Assembly: GCA_016195025.1 (NCBI GenBank)
Contig: JACQAL010000027.1
Coordinates: 1 to 32,179 of the forward strand
From: Bacteroidota bacterium
GTDB taxonomy: Bacteria; Bacteroidota; Bacteroidia; Palsa-948
Length of the DNA: 32,179 nt
Direction: 5' to 3'
Part shown: in pieces, positions 8,000-15,444 of the stretch
Layout: every line of letters starts with the position of its first letter
Position numbering within the stretch: position 1 is the first letter of the stretch
Made by a program: the position numbers and the translations under genes
The notes under the pieces: generated by a model
Databases searched by the model: none
The model's input: the letters and a program-made list of their open reading frames with translations, nothing else
Told to the model about the DNA's origin: nothing

Positions 8000-9868
8000 T
8001 TAGAAGTCCGTATACTCCTGGAAAACAGTTTGCAGAAAACTTTTCCCTTCTTTTTCCAACTTTGATTTTTCTTCAAGAGAAATAGTTTTCTCGAATGGAA
8101 AATTATTGTCGGCATGCGAATAAACTAAATAATTATTCGGACGGACAAATCCAAAACCATCGTGCGTTTCGTAAAAAGCAAATTCATTCGCGTTCGGATT
8201 GAAAAGATTCTTGCTCCATGAGAATTTTTCAGAAGAAATATTGAACTGATTAAGCAATGTTGCAGCCAAATCAATCTGCGAACAGATTTTTTTATACTGT
8301 GTTCCTTTAAATTCATCCTTGATAACATTTCCATAAAACATCATTGCAATTTTTCTGTACTCGGGCTGCTGCTGAACCCAATGTTTCGGTGAGCGGTGAC
8401 TGTGGTCTGAAACAAAAATGAAAAGCGTGTTGTCATACCATTTTTCTTTTTTCGCTTTCTGAATAAAATCATACAAGCAGGAATCAGCATAAGATATTCC
8501 ATTCACATAATCATTTTCATCCGTGTCCCAGTAAAATTTCTTTTTCATAGGCATATCGAAAGGGGAATGGCTGCTGAGCGTGAACATTCCTGCAAAGAAT
8601 GGTTGCTTTTCATTTCGCAATTCATTCAGTTGTCTTGTATATAAAAATTCATCATGCACTCCTAATTTTCCCCGCGGAGTATTCGAATCAAAATCTTTTC
8701 CTTCAAGAATCCTGTCGAAGTTATTGTAATACATATATGCTTTTATATTTCCGTAGCTAAGTTGTCCGCCAAATAAATAAGAAGTGGTATATCCGATTTT
8801 CTTAAACTCAGAATTCAGGCAAGGTAGATGTCCATACTTTCCCGGCTGACCTATAATAGAAGTTCCAGAAGGCAGAGCAGGAAACGCGCTGAAGATGGCG
8901 GTCATTCCCTGGTCAGATAAATCTCCGCTGGCATAAATGCTGTCGAATAAAATTCCCTGCGCGGCAAGTTTATCAAAGCCGGGCGTAACACTGTCGTATC
9001 CGCCCAGTGAATGAATCATATCTGCCGACCAACTTTCGAGAATAACAAGAACAATGTTTGGATTTTTTTCTTTTAGAAATTTTATTGTGGAATCTTTTTC
9101 TGTTTTATAAAGTTGCTGAACAGTTTGTTTTGCTTCTTCCATTGGGAAATAGATATACGGATTTCCTTTCATGTTCATTCTGTTTTCCCAAAAACTTTGC
9201 CCGAGATTCCATCCCGAATTCACAGAAGCAAGATTCAAAACATTATGTTTTGAAAAATATGCATCACTTTGCTGAATCGGAATTTCCTGAACACCTCCGC
9301 GAATTCCAAGAGCGATTAAAAACGGAATGGTGATAAGAAATATAGTTGCACCAATCCATCTTTTAGAAAAAGGAATTTCAGAACCTTCAACCTTGCAAAT
9401 TTTTTTGTGAATAAAAAATCCAATGAAAGTCAAAATACCAATCGCAATAAATCCAAAAATCAAAAATCCGGTACTCGTTGAATTAATTACTTCAGAAGGA
9501 TGTTCCCAAAAGCGAATAGCTTTAATATTCATCTTCGTTCCCCATTCATCATAAATTTTCAGTTCGGGAATTACAATAATTGAATAGAGAAAAAGAATTA
9601 TGGCAACATAAATCCGGTTAATCAGAAGAAATATTTTTTTGCTAAAGAATCCGAACAGAATATAGCAGAGAAAAGTAAACGCAAGAAAATAGCAAGCCAT
9701 TGAAGTGTCTAAATAAATTGCCTGAAAGAACGTTGACAAAATTTCCCCAAAAGAAATTCCTTTGAGTTCACCTATATTATATATAAGGAAGATAAAACGG
9801 CAGATTGCAAAAAAGGAAAGCCAGAAAAAATATTCTTTAAAGAAGAATATAAAAAGTTTTTTAAGCAT
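8000..9868 (-). CDS. LTA synthase family sulfatase-fold membrane transferase
   Basis: About five N-terminal transmembrane helices (residues up to ~192 of the longer frame) followed by an extracytoplasmic alkaline-phosphatase-fold domain. Numbering from the upstream TTG frame start: metal ligand Glu280 in VILESW, nucleophile region SGDLSDQG (317-323), His436 in SSHSPF, and Asp490-His491 in FVSDHSH. Relatives move phosphoglycerol or phosphoethanolamine from lipids to envelope glycans; in Gram-negative Bacteroidota the acceptor is unknown. The family nucleophile is normally Thr (KTSD or RTDKG); here it is Ser320. I use the ATG at 9866-9868; two codons upstream a TTG at 9872-9874 keeps the frame open but overlaps the promoter box. 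Confidence 0.88.
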   Translation of the reverse strand: MLKKLFIFFFKEYFFWLSFFAICRFIFLIYNIGELKGISFGEILSTFFQAIYLDTSMACYFLAFTFLCYILFGFFSKKIFLLINRIYVAIILFLYSIIVIPELKIYDEWGTKMNIKAIRFWEHPSEVINSTSTGFLIFGFIAIGILTFIGFFIHKKICKVEGSEIPFSKRWIGATIFLITIPFLIALGIRGGVQEIPIQQSDAYFSKHNVLNLASVNSGWNLGQSFWENRMNMKGNPYIYFPMEEAKQTVQQLYKTEKDSTIKFLKEKNPNIVLVILESWSADMIHSLGGYDSVTPGFDKLAAQGILFDSIYASGDLSDQGMTAIFSAFPALPSGTSIIGQPGKYGHLPCLNSEFKKIGYTTSYLFGGQLSYGNIKAYMYYNNFDRILEGKDFDSNTPRGKLGVHDEFLYTRQLNELRNEKQPFFAGMFTLSSHSPFDMPMKKKFYWDTDENDYVNGISYADSCLYDFIQKAKKEKWYDNTLFIFVSDHSHRSPKHWVQQQPEYRKIAMMFYGNVIKDEFKGTQYKKICSQIDLAATLLNQFNISSEKFSWSKNLFNPNANEFAFYETHDGFGFVRPNNYLVYSHADNNFPFEKTISLEEKSKLEKEGKSFLQTVFQEYTDF

Positions 9869-9871
9869 TCG

Positions 9872-9879
9872 CAAATGTA
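9872..9879 (-). promoter_or_regulatory. -7 box TACATTTG for the LTA-synthase-like gene
   Basis: Exact TAnnTTTG match on the minus strand, ending only 3 nt before the ATG at 9868. If used, transcription would begin at or inside the start codon. Confidence 0.4.
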
Positions 9880-9906
9880 TTGAAAACCTCTGCTGAAAAT
9901 TTATTC

Positions 9907-9914
9907 TAATTTTG
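9907..9914 (+). promoter_or_regulatory. -7 box TAATTTTG for the epimerase-CBS operon
   Basis: Exact TAnnTTTG match, ending 4 nt before the GTG start at 9919. It is back to back with the box at 9872-9879 in a 50-bp divergent intergenic region. A TTG at 9880-9882 is the nearest -33 candidate but its spacing is long. Confidence 0.45.
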
Positions 9915-9918
9915 CTTC

Positions 9919-10923
9919 GTGAAAATCTCCGCTTCTATATATTCAAGCAAAGTAAAATCGCTGAGCACATTAGTGAAAGAACTCGATGAATTTCATGTGG
10001 ATTATTTTCACGTTGACTGCAACGATGAACTGAAAGTTTTTGATGACATAAAAGCAATCCGAAAAAAAAGCAAAACACAAATTGACCTTCACATCATCAG
10101 CGATAAGCCGGAAAAGTTTTTTCCAAAAGTTATAGAGAACAACGTTGACCTGGTAACTTTTCAATATGAAAACCTTAAAGGAAAAATCAAAATTCCAAAA
10201 GAAATAAAATCAAAACTCGGGCTTGCAATTATTTCGGAAACAGAAATTGACGTATTTGAAAAATATAAAGACAGATTTGATTTCATTTTATTCATGACTA
10301 CCACGCCTGGAAAAAGCGGTGGCACGTTCAACAAAGAAAATTTCAAAAAGATCCGCGAGTTTCATCAGAAATATCCTGAGAAAAAAATTCACGTGGATGG
10401 CGGAGTGACTGCTGATGTTTCATTCGTGCTGCGCAACATGGGAGTTTACTCTGTTGTTTCCGGTTCGTATCTTGTGAATTCTTCTGTGATTGGAAGCGCC
10501 ATGCACAATCTTCGCAGCCAGTATTACGTTCCATCAGGAATGCACGTGCGTGATGTGATGATGAGCAAAGAAGAAATTCCTATGATTGGAGAAGATTCTT
10601 CTTTCGCTCACATGCTGAATACAATTGACGAATACGCAGTAGGTTTCACAACTGTAGCGGATAACAAAGGAAAATTTGCGGGCATTATCAGCAACGCGGA
10701 TGTTCGCAAAGGTCTCATTCGGAAAATAAATGATTTGAATTCTATTGAAGTAAAAGACATCGTCAACAAAAATCCGATTCGCGTGTATGATGATTTTTCG
10801 ATTACTGAAATGATCGAGTTCATCAAGAACACAAAGCAGAACATTTTATATTTGCCTGTGGTTGACCGAAAAAATAATCTGACAGGCGCAATTACATTCA
10901 GCAATCTTATCAAAGGAGAATAA
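9919..10923 (+). CDS. Ribulose-phosphate 3-epimerase-like TIM barrel fused to a tandem CBS domain
   Basis: Residues 1-200 match the ribulose-phosphate 3-epimerase fold. The catalytic and metal residues of that family are present: Ser in SASIYS, His31 and Asp33 (FHVDCND), His58 (DLHII), the phosphate loop TTPGKSGGTF and Asp160 (HVDGGV). Residues 208-334 are two CBS motifs (VRDVMMSKEEIPMI to GIISNADVRKGL, then VKDIVNKNPIRV to GAITFSNLI) that resemble the CBS pair of KdsD arabinose-5-phosphate isomerases. The fusion is unusual: KdsD normally has a SIS domain in front. The start is GTG at 9919; no later start would keep the first strand. It is first in an operon with DAHP synthase (2-nt gap) and a KdsC-like phosphatase, suggesting a regulated pentose-phosphate step feeding 3-deoxy-sugar or aromatic synthesis. 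The substrate is inferred, not shown. Confidence 0.8.
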   Translation: MKISASIYSSKVKSLSTLVKELDEFHVDYFHVDCNDELKVFDDIKAIRKKSKTQIDLHIISDKPEKFFPKVIENNVDLVTFQYENLKGKIKIPKEIKSKLGLAIISETEIDVFEKYKDRFDFILFMTTTPGKSGGTFNKENFKKIREFHQKYPEKKIHVDGGVTADVSFVLRNMGVYSVVSGSYLVNSSVIGSAMHNLRSQYYVPSGMHVRDVMMSKEEIPMIGEDSSFAHMLNTIDEYAVGFTTVADNKGKFAGIISNADVRKGLIRKINDLNSIEVKDIVNKNPIRVYDDFSITEMIEFIKNTKQNILYLPVVDRKNNLTGAITFSNLIKGE

Positions 10924-10925
10924 AA

Positions 10926-11927
10926 ATGATCATCAAACTAAAAAATACTGTTGACGCAATAAAAGCAAACGAACTCGGAAAAGAATTAGACGCGTTTGTT
11001 GTAAAACAAAATGGATCTTTCGTTCTTGTCACACCAAATAAATTAAAAGAAGTTCCTGAGAAACATAAATCAATCACTGCAGAAAGTTTTGTTTTCAATG
11101 ATGATATTCAACTCGCAAGTAAAAAATATATTAACGGAACAAGAGAAATAAAAATATCTGATGAAATTTCTATAGGAGGAAAAACAAATAATACGGTTGT
11201 CATCACAGGGCCATGTTCAGTGGAATCCGAAGAACAGATTGAGCAAGCGGCACAACTTTGCAAAAAACTCGGAGTAAAAATTCTTCGCGCGGGCGCGTTC
11301 AAGCCGAGAACTTCTCCCTACAGTTTTCAGGGAATCGGTTTGGATGGCTTGAAGTTGCTGGACAAAATGCGCAGCAAATACGGATTAAAAATAATTTCAG
11401 AAGTGCGCGACTCTACGCAAGTGCAGGATATCATTCAGTATTCTGATATTATTCAGATTGGCGCAAAGTCAATGTATGATCACGGAATTCTGAAGGCGTG
11501 TGCAAAAATTAAAAAACCTATTCTCCTTAAACGCGGATTCGGAACCACACTTCAGGAGTTCGTTCAGGCAGCCGAATTTATTTTGTCAGGTGGAAATGAA
11601 AATGTAATTCTTTGCGAGCGAGGAATTAGAACATTCGAAACTAAAACAAGATTCACTTTGGATTTATGCGGAGTGGCATGGCTGAAAGAACACACGAATC
11701 TTCCCATCATTCTTGATCCGAGTCATGCGATTGGATATGCATATGGAGTTGCGGATTTAACCCGCGCTTGCATCGCGATGGGTTGCGATGGCTTGCTTGT
11801 TGAAACGCATCCGAATCCCGCAGTGGCAAAATCAGATGCGTCACAACAATTAAATTTTGATGAGTTCACAAAATTATATGAATCACTCAAGCCGATTGCA
11901 AAAGCGATTGGAAGAAATATTATCTGA
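10926..11927 (+). CDS. aroF: 3-deoxy-7-phosphoheptulonate (DAHP) synthase, type I-beta
   Basis: Condenses PEP with erythrose-4-phosphate, the first step of the shikimate pathway. The family core is clear: GPCSVES (95-101, with metal ligand Cys97), AGAFKPRTSPYSFQG, IQIGAKSM, LLKRGFG, CERGIRTFE and DPSHAIGYA. KPRTS, not the ANRSS-type loop of KDO-8-phosphate synthase, argues for the four-carbon acceptor. The first ~75 residues look like the small ferredoxin-like regulatory domain of the Thermotoga-type enzyme. No chorismate mutase domain is attached, at 333 aa. Its stop overlaps the next start (TGATG), so translation is probably coupled to the KdsC-like gene. I considered KdsA because of the neighbours and kept DAHP synthase on motif grounds. 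Confidence 0.9.
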   Translation: MIIKLKNTVDAIKANELGKELDAFVVKQNGSFVLVTPNKLKEVPEKHKSITAESFVFNDDIQLASKKYINGTREIKISDEISIGGKTNNTVVITGPCSVESEEQIEQAAQLCKKLGVKILRAGAFKPRTSPYSFQGIGLDGLKLLDKMRSKYGLKIISEVRDSTQVQDIIQYSDIIQIGAKSMYDHGILKACAKIKKPILLKRGFGTTLQEFVQAAEFILSGGNENVILCERGIRTFETKTRFTLDLCGVAWLKEHTNLPIILDPSHAIGYAYGVADLTRACIAMGCDGLLVETHPNPAVAKSDASQQLNFDEFTKLYESLKPIAKAIGRNII

Positions 11928-12400
11928 TGGAAAATAAAAAAATAAAATTTCTGGCACTTGATGTTGATGGAGTTCTCACCGATGGAGGAATTTATGTGAC
12001 TGAAAATGGAGACCTCTCCAAAAAATTTAATGTAAAGGATGGGGTTGGAATTAAAGATGCGTTGAAAGCAGGAATTATCGTTGGATTTATCAGCGCAGCT
12101 TCACGAAGCGAAAAATTAACTCATGCACGGGCGCAAATGCTCGGAGTTCAATATGCATATTCCGGAACAGAAGAAAAAGTTTTAGTGCTGAATAAATGGC
12201 TTACAAAATTAAAAATCAAAACAAGCGAAGTTGCTTTTATTGGAGATGATGTGAATGATTTAAAAATTATCGCTGAAGTCGGATTTTCCGCCTGTCCGTC
12301 TGATGCAGTGAATAAAATAAAAAAAGCTGTGAATGTTGTGCTGAAAAAAAAAGGAGGCGATGGCTGCGTCCGGGAATTTATTGAGAAGTATTTATCATGA
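11927..12400 (+). CDS. KdsC-like HAD phosphatase (3-deoxy-D-manno-octulosonate 8-phosphate phosphatase family)
   Basis: A 157-aa cap-less HAD hydrolase. Motif I is LDVDGVLTDGG with nucleophile Asp12 and acid/base Asp14; motif II is the Ser of ISAASR (usually Thr), motif III Lys84 in TEEK, motif IV GDDVNDL (106-112). The C-terminal GGDGCVRE (143-150) matches the GGxGAVRE tail that KdsC tetramers insert into the neighbouring active site, which separates KdsC from generic HADs. The expected reaction is removal of phosphate from KDO-8-phosphate, a step toward lipid A inner core. The start codon shares one base with the DAHP synthase stop, and the next gene overlaps by 4 bp (ATGA). A related acyl-sugar phosphatase is possible. 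Confidence 0.85.
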   Translation: MENKKIKFLALDVDGVLTDGGIYVTENGDLSKKFNVKDGVGIKDALKAGIIVGFISAASRSEKLTHARAQMLGVQYAYSGTEEKVLVLNKWLTKLKIKTSEVAFIGDDVNDLKIIAEVGFSACPSDAVNKIKKAVNVVLKKKGGDGCVREFIEKYLS

Positions 12401-12795
12401 ATAAAAAACTTCTTGCTGTTGCAGGAATTTCAGGCGCACTCTGCGTAGCACTCGGAGCGATGGGAGCACACGCGTTAAAAGAAAAACTTCCAGCAGAAAA
12501 TCTTCAAACCTTTGAAACAGCAGTACGCTACCAGTTTTATCACACGCTCGCATTAATTTTTGTTTCAATTCTTTCGGAAAAAATTAATTCGAAATTTTTA
12601 AACTATTCTTCTAATTTATTTATTGCGGGAATAATTCTTTTTTCTTTTTCACTTTATTTTCTGGCACTGCGCCCGCTTATGGGAATTGGAAATGAAGAAA
12701 TGAAATGGATTGGCGCCATAACTCCATTCGGGGGATTGAGTTTTATTCTGGCATGGTTACTGCTTACTTTTGCTGCACTTAAGTCCAACAAATAA
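12397..12795 (+). CDS. DUF423 family small membrane protein
   Basis: 132 aa with four hydrophobic segments. The DUF423 (YgdD-type) signature is strong: ISGALCVALGAMGAHAL at the N-terminus, FETAVRYQFYHTLAL, then ITPFGGLSFILAWLLL near the C-terminus. The molecular function of this family is unknown. It overlaps the KdsC-like gene by 4 bp and is followed after 8 bp by a lipoprotein gene, so it is cotranscribed, but the link with sugar phosphates need not be functional. Confidence 0.9.
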   Translation: MNKKLLAVAGISGALCVALGAMGAHALKEKLPAENLQTFETAVRYQFYHTLALIFVSILSEKINSKFLNYSSNLFIAGIILFSFSLYFLALRPLMGIGNEEMKWIGAITPFGGLSFILAWLLLTFAALKSNK

Positions 12796-12803
12796 TTTAT
12801 AAC

Positions 12804-13574
12804 ATGAAAACTCTTTTTCATTTTCATCTCATCGTAATCAGTTCGGTTCTTCTTTCGGTAGATTCATGCAAAAGCAAGAAGAGCACAACCACCGATGCTT
12901 CTTCTTATTCAACACCGCAGCAAACAAACACAACTTCATCTTCTGCAACTCAGACTTCAACAACTACAACTGCTGCTGTAACTCCATCAACCAATAATGT
13001 AAGGTTTGTTGTTTCATTTTACAGTATCGGCCAGGGAATTGATGGCGCAGCGCATGATGAGTTTGTAAAATTTCTGAATTCATATCCTAAAAAAATTTCT
13101 TTTGAACCGAAACATTGGGGAAGAGAAGGAGAAACAGATTATTGCCTCGCACTTTCTGAATTAAATTCTGCAGAGCAAACTGAATTTATAACTAAAGCAA
13201 AAGTTATTCTTGCAAAATCAAAACTGGTTCACCAAAAAGAAAATGCACAGTGCGATCATGTGAACTGGCCTCCAATTCCAACTCCAACAACTGCAGATGA
13301 TACCTATCCGCTAGTTGTGCAGTTCTATAGTAAAGGGGAAGGAATAGACAGCAAAACCAATGATGCATTCGTAAAATTCATGGATACTTATCTGAAAAAA
13401 ATTTCTTACGAGCCAACGCATTGGGGACGTGAAGGTGAAATTGATTACTGTTTGAAACTTTCTGAACTTTCTTCAACTGAACAGGCAGAGTTTATCAAAA
13501 AAGCGAAAGATTTACTCGCAAAATCAACTCTTGTCCATGTAAACGATAATGCAAAATGTGTTCATAAACATTAG
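12804..13574 (+). CDS. Lipoprotein with duplicated ~88-residue domain, unknown function
   Basis: 256 aa. An N-terminal signal ends in a lipobox-like VDSC (Cys22), followed by a Ser/Thr/Gln-rich low-complexity linker to about residue 64. Two copies of one domain follow (about 66-152 and 168-254). Both contain FYSxGxGID, FVKF, KKIS[FY]EPxHWGREGE, DYCLxLSEL, EQxEFIxKAKxxLAKS and a second Cys near the end (AQCDH / AKCVH), giving one Cys pair per copy that could form a disulfide. I do not recognise the family. It is last in the 9919-13574 operon, 8 bp after DUF423. It is probably exposed on the outer or inner membrane as a binding or structural protein, but no enzymatic motif is evident. Confidence 0.75.
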   Translation: MKTLFHFHLIVISSVLLSVDSCKSKKSTTTDASSYSTPQQTNTTSSSATQTSTTTTAAVTPSTNNVRFVVSFYSIGQGIDGAAHDEFVKFLNSYPKKISFEPKHWGREGETDYCLALSELNSAEQTEFITKAKVILAKSKLVHQKENAQCDHVNWPPIPTPTTADDTYPLVVQFYSKGEGIDSKTNDAFVKFMDTYLKKISYEPTHWGREGEIDYCLKLSELSSTEQAEFIKKAKDLLAKSTLVHVNDNAKCVHKH

Positions 13575-13607
13575 ATAAAAATCATAGTTTTCGTTTGGCG
13601 ATTTTTT

Positions 13608-13615
13608 TAAATTCG
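13608..13615 (+). promoter_or_regulatory. Candidate -7 box for pckA (TAAATTCG)
   Basis: TAnnTTCG variant, 21 nt before the pckA ATG. A TTTG at 13594-13597 is too close to be a standard -33 box. Confidence 0.35.
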
Positions 13616-13636
13616 CGCTTCTTTAAATGAAAACCT

Positions 13637-15253
13637 ATGAAAGAATCTGATAAGAAGAGTCCTTCATCTGACGGACTCGAATCAATTGGAATAAAAAATG
13701 CAAATGCTTGCTGGAACTTAACTCCCGCTGAACTTACCGAAGAAACACTGTGCCTGAATCAAGGCGTTCTCACCGATACAAAAGCCCTTGCCGTTGACAC
13801 CGGTGAATTTACCGGGCGCTCGCCAAAAGATAAATACACTGTGCTGGATGAAAAATCGAAAGATACCATCTGGTGGGGCGATGTGAATTTTAAATTCGAT
13901 TCGAAAAAATTTGACGCGCTGTATAATAAAGTTGTCAATTATCTTTCAGGAAAAAAAATTTATGTGCGCGATTCTTATGCCTGTGCCGATAAAAGTTATC
14001 GTCTCTCAGTTCGCGTTGTTACAGAACTTCCGTGGTCAAATCTTTTTGTAAATAATCTTTTCATTCGCCCGACCAAAGATGAACTTTCCTCTTTTAATCC
14101 TGAGTGGACAATTGTAAATGCTCCGGGATTCAAAGCGAATGCAAAAGAAGACGGAACACGCCAGCATAATTTCACTATTCTCAATCTGACGAAAAAAATT
14201 ATTTTGATTGGCGGAAGCGGCTACACAGGCGAAATCAAGAAAAGTATTTTTACTCTGTTGAATTATATTTTGCCCTACGAAAAAAATGTTCTCTCCATGC
14301 ATTGCTCCGCGAACATTGGAAAGAAAGGAGACACTGCAATTTTTTTCGGCTTGAGCGGCACAGGAAAAACAACTTTATCTGCCGACCCGAACCGCGGATT
14401 AATTGGCGATGACGAACACGGCTGGTCAGAAAAAACAATTTTCAATTTTGAAGGCGGCTGCTATGCAAAATGCGTGAACCTCACCGAAGAAAAAGAACCG
14501 CAGATTTTCAGAGCGATAAAAGAAGGTGCGCTGCTGGAAAATGTCCGCTTCTTTCCCGGAACAAAAAAAGTAAACTACGATGATATTTCTGTAACCGAAA
14601 ATACCCGCGTTGCTTATCCGATAAATTTTATTGACAATTCTGTCGAGCCAAGCGTTGGCGGAATTCCAAAAAATATTTTCTTTCTCACCTGCGATGCATT
14701 TGGCGTTCTTCCCCCGATTTCAAAATTAACTTCTGCGCAAGCAATGTATCATTTCATCTCCGGTTACACTGCGAAAGTTGCAGGAACAGAAATGGGAATT
14801 ACAGAACCTACTTTGACTTTCTCCGCTTGTTTCGGAAAAGCATTCCTTCCTCTTCATCCTACAAAATATGCGGAACTGCTGGGAAAAAAATTAAATGAGA
14901 ACAAATCAATAAATGTTTGGCTCGTGAATACCGGCTGGACTGGCGGTGCGTATGGAATTGGAAGCAGGATAAAACTTTCATATACGCGTGCGCTCATCAC
15001 CGCAGCTTTGAATGGTGAGCTGGAAAAAGTAAAATTCGAAACACTGCCTGTTTTCAATTTACATCTTCCTGCTTCTTGCCCAAATATTCCTTCCGAAATT
15101 TTGAATCCGCGTAACACGTGGAAAAATAAAGATGCTTATGATTCCAAAGCAAACGAACTTGCAAAATCATTTGTGAAAAATTTTGAACAGTATGCCGGTG
15201 CAGCAAATGAAGAAATTCTTTCTGCCGCTCCGAAAATTGCTGTGAACGCGTAA
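13637..15253 (+). CDS. pckA: Phosphoenolpyruvate carboxykinase (ATP)
   Basis: Converts oxaloacetate and ATP to PEP, CO2 and ADP; in Bacteroidota it can run either way. Motifs: FTGRSPKDKY with substrate Arg61, SGYTGEIKKS (194-203), MHCSANIG, the kinase-1a P-loop GLSGTGKTTLSAD (238-250), GDDEHGW (257-263, metal-binding Asp pair), and ENTRVAYP and NTGWTGGAYGIG near the C-terminus. At 538 aa it matches the family. The PEP it makes is also a substrate of the DAHP synthase upstream, though it is preceded by its own -7 box. Odd: codons 7-14 (SPSSDGLE) come from a 22-bp palindrome at 13657-13678, probably a repeat insertion tolerated near the flexible N-terminus. Confidence 0.97.
   Translation: MKESDKKSPSSDGLESIGIKNANACWNLTPAELTEETLCLNQGVLTDTKALAVDTGEFTGRSPKDKYTVLDEKSKDTIWWGDVNFKFDSKKFDALYNKVVNYLSGKKIYVRDSYACADKSYRLSVRVVTELPWSNLFVNNLFIRPTKDELSSFNPEWTIVNAPGFKANAKEDGTRQHNFTILNLTKKIILIGGSGYTGEIKKSIFTLLNYILPYEKNVLSMHCSANIGKKGDTAIFFGLSGTGKTTLSADPNRGLIGDDEHGWSEKTIFNFEGGCYAKCVNLTEEKEPQIFRAIKEGALLENVRFFPGTKKVNYDDISVTENTRVAYPINFIDNSVEPSVGGIPKNIFFLTCDAFGVLPPISKLTSAQAMYHFISGYTAKVAGTEMGITEPTLTFSACFGKAFLPLHPTKYAELLGKKLNENKSINVWLVNTGWTGGAYGIGSRIKLSYTRALITAALNGELEKVKFETLPVFNLHLPASCPNIPSEILNPRNTWKNKDAYDSKANELAKSFVKNFEQYAGAANEEILSAAPKIAVNA
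13657..13678. repeat. 22-bp palindrome at the 5' end of pckA
   Basis: Arms GAGTCCTTCA (13657-13666) and TGACGGACTC (13669-13678) with loop TC; 9 of 10 pairs match. It lies in frame 20 bp after the start codon. Confidence 0.65.
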
Positions 15254-15272
15254 GGCAGTTTCTTTTTTCCTT

Positions 15273-15280
15273 TACATTTG
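15273..15280 (+). promoter_or_regulatory. -7 box TACATTTG for tRNA-Leu
   Basis: Exact TAnnTTTG, ending 10 nt before the first base of the tRNA, the expected spacing for a Bacteroidota sigma-ABfr promoter. The -33 box is not clear. Confidence 0.6.
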
Positions 15281-15290
15281 CAACCCTTAA

Positions 15291-15375
15291 GCCCGGGTGG
15301 TGGAATTGGCAGACACGTACGTCTCAGAAGCGTATGCCGTAAGGCATGCAGGTTCAAGTCCTGTCCCGGGCACCA
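15291..15375 (+). tRNA. tRNA-Leu (anticodon CAG)
   Basis: Acceptor stem GCCCGGG pairs with CCCGGGC (15365-15371), discriminator A and an encoded CCA (15373-15375). Anticodon stem TACGT/GCGTA holds the loop CTCAGAA, anticodon CAG at 15325-15327, reading CUG. A long variable arm (TGCC-GTAA-GGCA) confirms a class II tRNA, and the T arm is GCAGG-TTCAAGT-CCTGT. It lies 37 bp after pckA with its own promoter. Confidence 0.96.
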
Positions 15376-15422
15376 CTTTTCAATGCTTGTTAATTTTTCT
15401 CGCCTTAAAAGAATTTTTTATT

Positions 15423-15430
15423 TACATTTG
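15423..15430 (+). promoter_or_regulatory. -7 box TACATTTG for the DUF6089-like gene
   Basis: Exact TAnnTTTG, 14 nt before the ATG at 15445, giving a leader of only a few bases, as is common in this phylum. Confidence 0.5.
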
Positions 15431-15444
15431 TACTTTGCTCCATT

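Noticed and set aside
9872-9874. TTG as start of the LTA-synthase-like gene
   Set aside because: It lies inside the TACATTTG promoter box; the ATG two codons later is preferred.
10926-11927. KDO-8-phosphate synthase (kdsA)
   Set aside because: The acceptor loop reads KPRTS, as in DAHP synthases, not the ANRSS-type loop of KdsA, although the KdsC-like neighbour made it worth considering.
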